NCBI GenBank assembly: GCA_958298945.1
Contig: OY282610.1
Coordinates: 26,436,233-26,500,232 of the forward strand
Length of the DNA stretch: 64,000 nt
Reading direction: 5' to 3'
Source: Atherix ibis
Lineage: Eukaryota; Arthropoda; Insecta; Diptera; Athericidae
Shown here: in pieces, positions 49,801 through 58,800 of the stretch
Layout: every line of letters begins with the position of its first letter
Position numbering within the stretch: the first letter of the stretch is position 1
The notes under the pieces: generated by a model
Seen by the model: only the letters and a program-made list of their open reading frames with translations
Told to the model about the DNA's origin: nothing
Databases searched by the model: none
Position numbers and translations under genes: made by a program

Positions 49801-52800
49801 TTCAGTTGAAATTATTTTCAGTTAAAATTATTTTCAGTAAAAATTTGTCAGTCAAAATTATTTTCAGAAAAATTTGTCAGTAAAAATTATTTTCAATAAA
49901 AACTGTTTTCAGCAAAATTATTTTTAGTAAAAACTTTTTTCAGTTAAAATTTGTCAGTAAAAACTATTTTCAGTAAAAATTTCTCAGTCAAATTATTTTC
50001 AGTTTCAATTATTTTCAGTAAAAGTTATTGTCAGTAAAAATTATTTTCAGTTGAAATTATTTTCAGTTAAAATTATTTTCAGTAAAAATTTGTCAGTCAA
50101 AATTATTTTCAGAAAAATTTGTCAGTAAAAATTATTTTCAATAAAAACTGTTTTCAGCAAAATTATTTTTAGTAAAAACTTTTTTCAGTTAAAATTCGTC
50201 AGTAAAAACTATTTTCAGTAAAAATTTCTCAGTCAAATTATTTTCAGTTTCAATTATTTTCAGTAAAAATTTGTCAGTAAAAATCATTTTCAGTAAAAAT
50301 TATTCAGTCAAATTATTTTCAGAAAAATTTGTTAACAAAAGTTTGTCAGTTAAAATTATTTTAAGTCAAATTTTGTCAGTAAAAATTTTTCAGCAAATAT
50401 TATTTTCAGTAAAAATTATTGTCAGTCAATTTTTTTTCAGTGACAATTATTTTCAGTTAAAATTACTTTCAGTAAAAATTATTTTCGGACAAATTTATCA
50501 GTAAAAATTTGTCAGTTAAAATTATTTTCAGAAAAAATTGTCAGTCAAAATTATTTTCAGTTAAATTATTTTCAGTAAAAACTATGGTATTTTTAGTAAA
50601 AACTATATTTAGAAAAAGTTACTATCGCATCAACCTCATTTCGGATAGCCTAATGATGCCTCCCGATCAAAATCCAAAGCAGACAGTAAGTTTTTCTGGA
50701 TGCAAAGGAAACTGCTGAAACTATTGTGGTTGCTTTTCGTCCCAGATCCGAAATTGTGCTTGTTTACGTACCTATTCAGCCAAAAATACGCTTTGTCTTT
50801 GGAGATGGTTGTCTCTTCAACAACGAAGCGTATTTTTGCTTCGTATGGTCTTGAGGCTTTAGTTATTAAGTCAATTGAACCTAAGTCCTTTCGTTCGCAG
50901 AAAGGCTCAATTTTTATGAACTAAGCGGAATAGAGAGGTTATGGTGTTCACGCATGCTTTAAGTCACAGCCGTAATATTTTCGTTCACTGATTTACAGAC
51001 CTAAGCCCTTTCGAGGAAACTCGAGGGAACCGATTCAGATTGTCAACCGAATCGGTTTTCTCGAGTTTCCTCGAAAGGACGTCCATTTCGCTCATAAATT
51101 CTAGACAGCTCACGGAATGTCTGGCAAACAGACCACACATTTTTAAAATAAAATTTCGCTACCTTGAAGCGTTGTTAAATCGTGTACTTCTCCAATATTA
51201 TATGGTGTCTATAACAGAACACAAACGCATATGAATGACAACGTTTTTATTTGAAGCGCCAAATTAATAGGCTATTAAAGATTGAAAGACCTCTTAGCGC
51301 GAAAGATGACGCCAATTTTTTTCTCTTCTTCAATTTTTAAAACATTTCAAAATAATTATTTTTGTTTGTTTTTATCGTAATTTTTTTGTGCAAAAAATAT
51401 CGTCATTTTTGGTTTAATATATTTGTATTTACGATTAAGTTTTTTTTTGTTGAAAATAAGCATTTTTTTATAGGTTAGGGCTTGATTTCTTTTTTTAATT
51501 ATCCTAGATGGGTAGATTAGGTGGTAAAAAATAATCCCGAATGATGGAACGTTTATTTAAATAATTAAAACAATTAAAAACTTTACTATTTTGTTGGCAA
51601 GAATATCCAAAATTCACTAGATGAAAAAGGTCCTTCATTATTTTTACGATAAAATTTTATCGTAAAAGTTTTTCTTCTCAGATTAAAGTTTTTATTTAAA
51701 TGATCAAAATATGATGATTTTTTATTACGTTAACTGAAAAAACTAAATCAATTCAAAACTAGGATATTTTGTATAGAATATCCAATATTGACCGGATGAA
51801 AGGGCCTTCATTATTTTTACGATAAAATTTTATCGTAAAAGCTGTTTTTTTTTTTATAAAAGTAGCTCTCAGAAATTTCATTTTAATTGTAATAATTTCT
51901 TTGTGATTCTCACATACTTGCTGTGTTATTATACGAGTATTATTAATTAATCATATCTGAATCATTCGTAAATGCATAGTTTTCCTTTGCAACAAAGTTG
52001 AAAAAATTCCAGCAATAAAAAAAAGTTATCAATAATTGCGTACTTGAAAAAATTCATTTCTTCGAATTATTCAAAAAATTTATTGATAATAACAGTTTTT
52101 TTCTATTTAAGATGAATTTTTCCCTAAAGTGGAAAAGGGATGATTGCATATTTAGCAACAATGTAAAAAGAGAACAAAATTATTTTTTAATTAGATATTA
52201 CGACTTATATCTGGACTTAGGAATTAAGTCAAGAATGAGGAAATTATTCAAAAGAAAAACATGGCAAAAATTTCATAAATCATGTTTGCGTTATCAATTT
52301 ACTTTCGGCAAAACAAAGATATTATATATTATATACAATAAAAAAATTTCGTATTACCATATTGAAAATATTTCCTAAAATGTGAAAAGTGTATTTTTTA
52401 ATTTATTAAAAAAATTTCTTATTTTACGGTAATAATTTTATCCATAAAAATATTTCTATGTTTTCTATATTCTCATTGGCTTATCGAAGATCAAAAAGAA
52501 GCTTCGTTTTAATGAAAAACGATCATTTTTTTATATAGTTTTTAAAAAAAAGCCGAATTATTTTTATAGTTTTTTCTTGTAATGGAATTGACAACTAATC
52601 AAATATTTTCTGTTCTTGTTTTTTTTTTTTTGTTCTCTTCCATTATTATTTTAGATACAAAATCTTGTCAGGGTGTGCTTAATGCTGGGCAAGATGATGA
52701 AATGTCAATTATTGGCTATCGGCGTTCAATATTCCGTACAATATTGTGTTGGCTGTGCATAGTTTTAACCGGTGGACTTATGCGCTTAATAATGCATTGG

Positions 52801-55800
52801 TCACAATATTGGTATCTGCTGGCAACACATTGCCAATGTTCATTGGATGTGGCTGATAAGGTTCTGATCATCGAGGATTATCAAGGAAAGCACACAGTTC
52901 ATTATGTGAAAGATGTTATCGTATTGAATGCTGAAAAACTTAAGTAAGTAATTTGTCTTTTTTATAATTTTCATTTTCATTTTTAATATTAAGACAAAAG
53001 TTTACTCTACTACTTGTGGCATCGTTATTGTCGATAATGCAGTGTGTTACGTTCAGTTTCGACCAGAAGTCAATTACGGCAGATACTGTTAACGTTGCGA
53101 TTCACGTTGGAGTTTCAATAAAACCGCTTATTAGATAGAAATTATTTGACTTTATGAAGAAAAAAAAACGAAAACAACGAATATAAAATGTTTTATTATA
53201 AAATCGCATGTATTTTTACCGACTTCCCAAAAGAAAAAAATGAAAAATATCCAAAATTCACTAGATGAAAAAGGTCCTTCATTATTTTTACGATAACATT
53301 TTATCGTAAAAGTTTTTTTTATCTCAGCATATAGTTTTTTTTATCTCAGCATTATAAAAAAAAAGAGACAGTTTATATAAAATGTTTTATTATAAAATCA
53401 TATGCACTTAAAAAATTGAAATTTAAAAAGAAAATGGCCACCTTATCGAGCACGTGTCCCTAATGCACTGTGTTTCGTTCAATTTTGATAGGAATTCGAT
53501 TACAGCGGAAACTATTAATGGTAGATGCTCAAAAAGACCGGTTTTTAGATAGAAATTTACCGACTTTCAACCAAAAAAAGAGACAGTTTATATAAAATGT
53601 TTTATTATAAAATCGTATGCACTTAAAAAATTGAAATTTAAAAAGAAAATGGCCACCTTATCGAGCACGTGTCGCTAATGCACTATGTTTCGTTCAGTTT
53701 TGATAGGAATTCGATTACAGCGGAAACTATTAATGGTGGATGCTCAATAAGACCGGTTTTTAGATAGAAATTTACCGACTTTCAACCAAAAAAAGAGACA
53801 GTTTATATAAAATGTTTTATTATAAAATCGTATGCACTTAAAAAATTTAAATTTAAAAAGAAAATGGCCACCTTATCGAGCACTTGTCGCTAATGCACTA
53901 TGTTTCGTTCAGTTTTGATAGGAATTCGATTACAGCGGAAACTATTAATGGTGGATGCTCAATAAGACCGGTTTTTAGATAGAAATTTACCGACTTTCAA
54001 CCAAAAAAAGAGACAGTTTATATAAAATGTTTTATTATAAAATCGTATGCACTTAAAAAATTGAAATTTAAAAAGAAAATGGCCACCTTATCGAGCACGT
54101 GTCGCTAATGCACTATGTTTCGTTCAGTTTTGATAGGAATTCGATTACAGCGGAAACTATTAATGGTGGATGCTCAATAAGACCGGTTTTTAGATAGAAA
54201 TTTACCGACTTTCAACCAAAAAAAGAGACAGTTTATATAAAATGTTTTATTATAAAATCGTATGCACTTAAAAAATTTAAATTTAAAAAGAAAATGGCCA
54301 CCTTATCGAGCACTTGTCGCTAATGCACTATGTTTCGTTCAGTTTTGATAGGAATTCGATTACAGCGGAAACTATTAATGGTGGATGCTCAATAAGACCG
54401 GTTTTTAGATAGAAATTTACCGACTTTCAACCAAAAAAAGAGACAGTTTATATAAAATGTTTTATTATAAAATCGTATGCACTTAAAAAATTGAAATTTA
54501 AAAAGAAAATGGCCACCTTATCGAGCACGTGTCGCTAATGCACTATGTTTCGTTCAGTTTTGATAGGAATTCGATTACAGCGGAAACTATTAATGGTGGA
54601 TGCTCAATAAGACCGGTTTTTAGATAGAAATTTACCGACTTTCAACCAAAAAAAGAGACAGTTTATATAAAATGTTTTATTATAAAATCGTATGCACTTA
54701 AAAAATTTAAATTTAAAAAGAAAATGGCCACCTTATCGAGCACTTGTCGCTAATGCACTATGTTTCGTTCAGTTTTGATAGGAATTCGATTACAGCGGAA
54801 ACTGTTAATGGTAGATTCTCAATAAAACCATTTATTAGATAGAAATTTACCGACTTTCCGAAAAAAAAAAAAAATTAAAAACTTTAACTTATATTTAAGT
54901 TTCTTTCATTTATTTTTAGGAAAATGCGTAATGCTGAAGAGGATAAATGGAAAAATTATTTTCCGTTAAGCGGCATTTTTAACGAAAGTCTGTTTCAGTT
55001 TTCAATACATTTTTCTGGTGGAAATTTCAAATGTAAGTTCGAAATGGATTCGAATCCGAAAAGAAAACTTTTTTATCTAATTGATATTTTGTTTTATTGA
55101 TTTAGCAACGAAAACGATTCGTTTTTTCTGCTGCAAACAATTACGATACGTTTGGGATGTACAATCGCAGAGCTTTTTACAATTGAAGGGTCTTGATACG
55201 GATATTCCTAGTTGTTATTTGCATCGGCGTATTGGCCTATCACAATTGGAAGAGTCATCGCGACGTCTTGTCTATGGTCTAAATCAGATAACCGTACCAG
55301 TTAAAGGAACATGGATATTACTCTTTCTTGAGGTTCTAAATCCATTCTACGTTTTTCAAGTGTTCTCCGTTATACTTTGGATGGCCTACAGTTATTATTA
55401 CTATGCTGTTGTTATTATTATTATGTCTGTGTCTGGTATCGTAATGACCACAATGCAAACAAAAAAGGTAACATAGAAATAATTTGCACATTTAAGCTTA
55501 TTTTTCTTCTTTCTACTTTTAGGTAAATATCTAAAATACTTGAATTTTAATAATTAGAAAATTTCGAATATTTTTGCGATAAAATTTTATAAATTTAAAC
55601 TTGATCGAATTTAATTTATTAAGTTTTCTTTTTTTTTTAAATTATTTGTTAAATGGTGTCTTGAAAAAACCATTTTCTTTTTTAAAAGTAGCTAAGTTTT
55701 AGGGCCAAATAATTAGTATAAAAAAAATTTTTTGTTTGTTTCGTTGTTTAAAAATTAATTTTAGGGAATTTTTGACTTTTTTTTAATGGAGGCACACTCA

Positions 55801-58800
55801 CGCAGGTGGAAGGGGTGGAACAATTTGATTTAGAAATAATCAATTTCTATTGTTGAGGACTTGTTTTTAATTTGTTGAATTTTTTTTTTTTCAATAATAG
55901 AATCAGCAGGCGCTTCGAAGTACGGTGCAAAATAGTGATTGTGCCATTGTTGTACACGATGACGAAACAACTGAACAAATTGAAACCAAATATCTCGTAC
56001 CAGGTGATCTTATCGAAATTCCATGCTCTGGTTGTACTATGCAATGTGATGCTGTCCTTTTATCAGGAAATTGTATATTAGACGAATCTATGCTAACAGG
56101 TGATTGTCCGTTTTGTTTTTTTTATATTCCTTTTTACTCACCTTCATTTGCAAATTAAATTTATCAACAGCACTACTCATTTCTTATCATTTTATTTATA
56201 TTAAAATTGAATTTTCAATTAGCACATTTTATTTATGTTTTTCTTTTATTGATATTTTTAAATAAAATTGTCATAACAAAATATTTAACAAAAAAAAATC
56301 TAAAAAAAACCTTTTTTTTCTTCTTTTAGGTGAAAGTGTACCAATTACAAAAACTCCATTACCCCTTAAGATTGATCTTATATTAAATGTTAAAGAGCAT
56401 AGCCGGCATATGCTTTTTTGTGGTACGAAAATAATACAAACACGATATATAGGCTTAGAAAAGGTTGTGGCAATAGTGATCAATACAGGAAATATAACAG
56501 CAAAAGGTGGTCTAATACGTTCGATACTATATCCGCCGCCTGTTGATTATAAATTCGAACAGGACTCCTACAAATTTATAGCATTGTTAGGCCTTATTGC
56601 TGGTATGGGATTTATTTATACGCTTGTAACGAAGGTAAAATTGGTTTATTATAGACGATTAAACATTTTTTCAGAGTCAGAAACAAATATTGAGATTAAT
56701 ATTTTTTCGTTTTTAGATAATCCGCAATGTTGCAGCGAGTAAAATTGCTATTGAATCATTGGATTTGATAACAATAGCTGTACCACCAGCACTGCCGGCA
56801 GCTATGACTGTTGGACGATTTTATGCGCAACGACGTCTCCAGAAACAGAATATTTACTGCATATCACCTCGCTCTATAAACGTATCTGGAAGTATTGATT
56901 GTGTTTGTTTCGATAAAGTAAATAATCAATAAAAATTTGTAATATGAACATTGTTATTTGAGTGTCAATAATATATTTTATTTACGATTGTTGATTAGAC
57001 GGGAACATTAACTGAGGACGGTCTGGATATGTGGGGTGTTGTGCCGAAATCTTCAACAAATCGTTTCCAAATACCATTGAAACAGATCGATCGGCTACCT
57101 TTGGACCATTTTCTATTTGGAATGGTAACGTGCCACTCGATTACTATTATTAACGGAGAGAAGAAAGGCGATCCATTGGATTTAAAGATGTTCGAATCAA
57201 CGGGTTGGTTTCTAGAAGAGGCAAATATTGCCGATGATAATAAATATGATCTACTTTTTCCAACAATCGTCAGACAGCCAACACCGAGTAAGTTTTTAAA
57301 TTTTGAATTTTAATAGAGACTCACTTAGGTTTGGTGTACACAAATTTTATATCCTAAAATTGTTTTTTCTTCTTCTTTAATTTTATAGATAGAAAGAGCA
57401 ATGGAGCAGCTAATAATGTAGATGAGATGATGGAATCTGCTAATGATATCGGCATTGTTCGGGAATTTTCATTTACTAGCAGCCTCCAACGTATGTCAGT
57501 GATAACAAGGCGCTTAAGCGATAATCACTTTAATGTGTACTGCAAAGGATCACCGGAAATGATACAAACCTTATGCCGTCCAGAAACTATTCCAGAAAGC
57601 TACCTGCCCGAGTTGAATGGTTATGCACAGTTAGGGTATCGTATTATAGCAATCGCATATAAACCGTTAGACAAGAAATTGACATACGCTAAACTCCAGA
57701 GGATTGGACGTGATCGTGTTGAAAGTGATTTAGAATTTCAAGGGTTCGTTGTGATGGAAAATCGTTTAAAGCCAGATACAACGGATGTAATAAAGGGTCT
57801 TCTAAAAGCCAATATACGTATTGTAATGGCAACTGGTGATAATATCTTAACGGCGCTGAGTGTCGCCAAAGATTGTGGAATAATAACGTCCAAACAGAAT
57901 GTTATTACTGTTAATACGAGGCTTGTAGAGCCAACAAAATATGAAGTTTACTACAATTTGACTGGAATAGATTCATCTGGGAATGTGCAGTCGAATAGTA
58001 TTCAAACGCCGAGTGGTACTGGGGAAATATTATCACTAATCACAACAAGTAACAGTGTTGCCAGCCTAGAGACTATGGATACGTGGACATATCGTGATGC
58101 CGAAATTGGTGTTGTGAACGATCACATAAAAGAGAAGGGCTATGATCAGTTGAAATTCTCATTGGACCAAGCATGCAACAACTATTGTTTCGCCATGATT
58201 GGAAAGACATGGTCGGTCATTAGAGAACATTTTCCGGAACTGATACCGCGACTGGCAACTCGTGGAACCGTATTCGCACGCATGTCACCTGAACAAAAAC
58301 AAACGCTAATATTGGAGTTGCAGGATTTGGGCTACTATGTTGCTATGTGCGGCGATGGTGCTAATGATTGTGGTGCCTTAAAAGCAGCACATGCTGGCAT
58401 ATCATTATCGGATGCGGAGAGTTCGCTTGCGTCACCGTTCACTTCTAAGAATCCGACAATAGCATGCGTACCAAGTGTTATACGTGAGGGCCGTTCCGCC
58501 CTCGTCACTTCGTTCGGTATATTTAAGTATATGGCGGCATACTCGTTAATACAGTTCACCTCCGTGTTGATACTCTATTCGATAAATGCTAATTTAACTG
58601 ATCTCCAATTTTTATATATCGATTTGTTTTTAATATCATTGTTTGCATTCTTCTTTGGTAAAACCGAATCGTACGATGGCCCACTGAATAAGAAGACTCC
58701 GTTAAGCTCACTGATATCAGCGAGTCCGATCGCATCACTGGTACTGCAATTGATCGTTAGCATCGCTTTCCAAGGGGTGGGATGGTTTCACGTGCAATCA

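Larger units (their letters stand above)
40869..52654 (+). other. anne: Intron 1 of the P5B-ATPase (11,786 bp)
   Basis: The donor is GTATAA; the acceptor is a long T-run ending TTATTTTAG. The intron holds two big minisatellites (40960-44335 and 48960-50600), a Jockey-type LINE relic, a mariner relic with both ends, another transposase relic and several hairpins, all listed separately. Stretches 44340-45050, 47710-48290 and 48350-48950 show nothing recognisable apart from a short AC run at about 44987-45005. Confidence 0.75.

Noticed and set aside
48960..50600. CRISPR-like appearance of regularly spaced repeats
   Set aside because: Units are directly adjoining with no unique spacers, the period is about 21 bp, and the genome is eukaryotic.
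51464..51485. Possible recursive splice site (TTTTTTTATAG followed by GTTAGG) in intron 1
   Set aside because: The donor half is poor (GTTAGG rather than GTAAGT), so there is no good ratchet-point match.
52582..52654. Met at 52582 as the start of a shorter P5B-ATPase with a hydrophobic signal-like N-terminus
   Set aside because: The hydrophobic residues are the translated T-rich tract of a strong splice acceptor (TTATTTTAG), and the upstream exon at 40730 joins at 52655 in the right phase.
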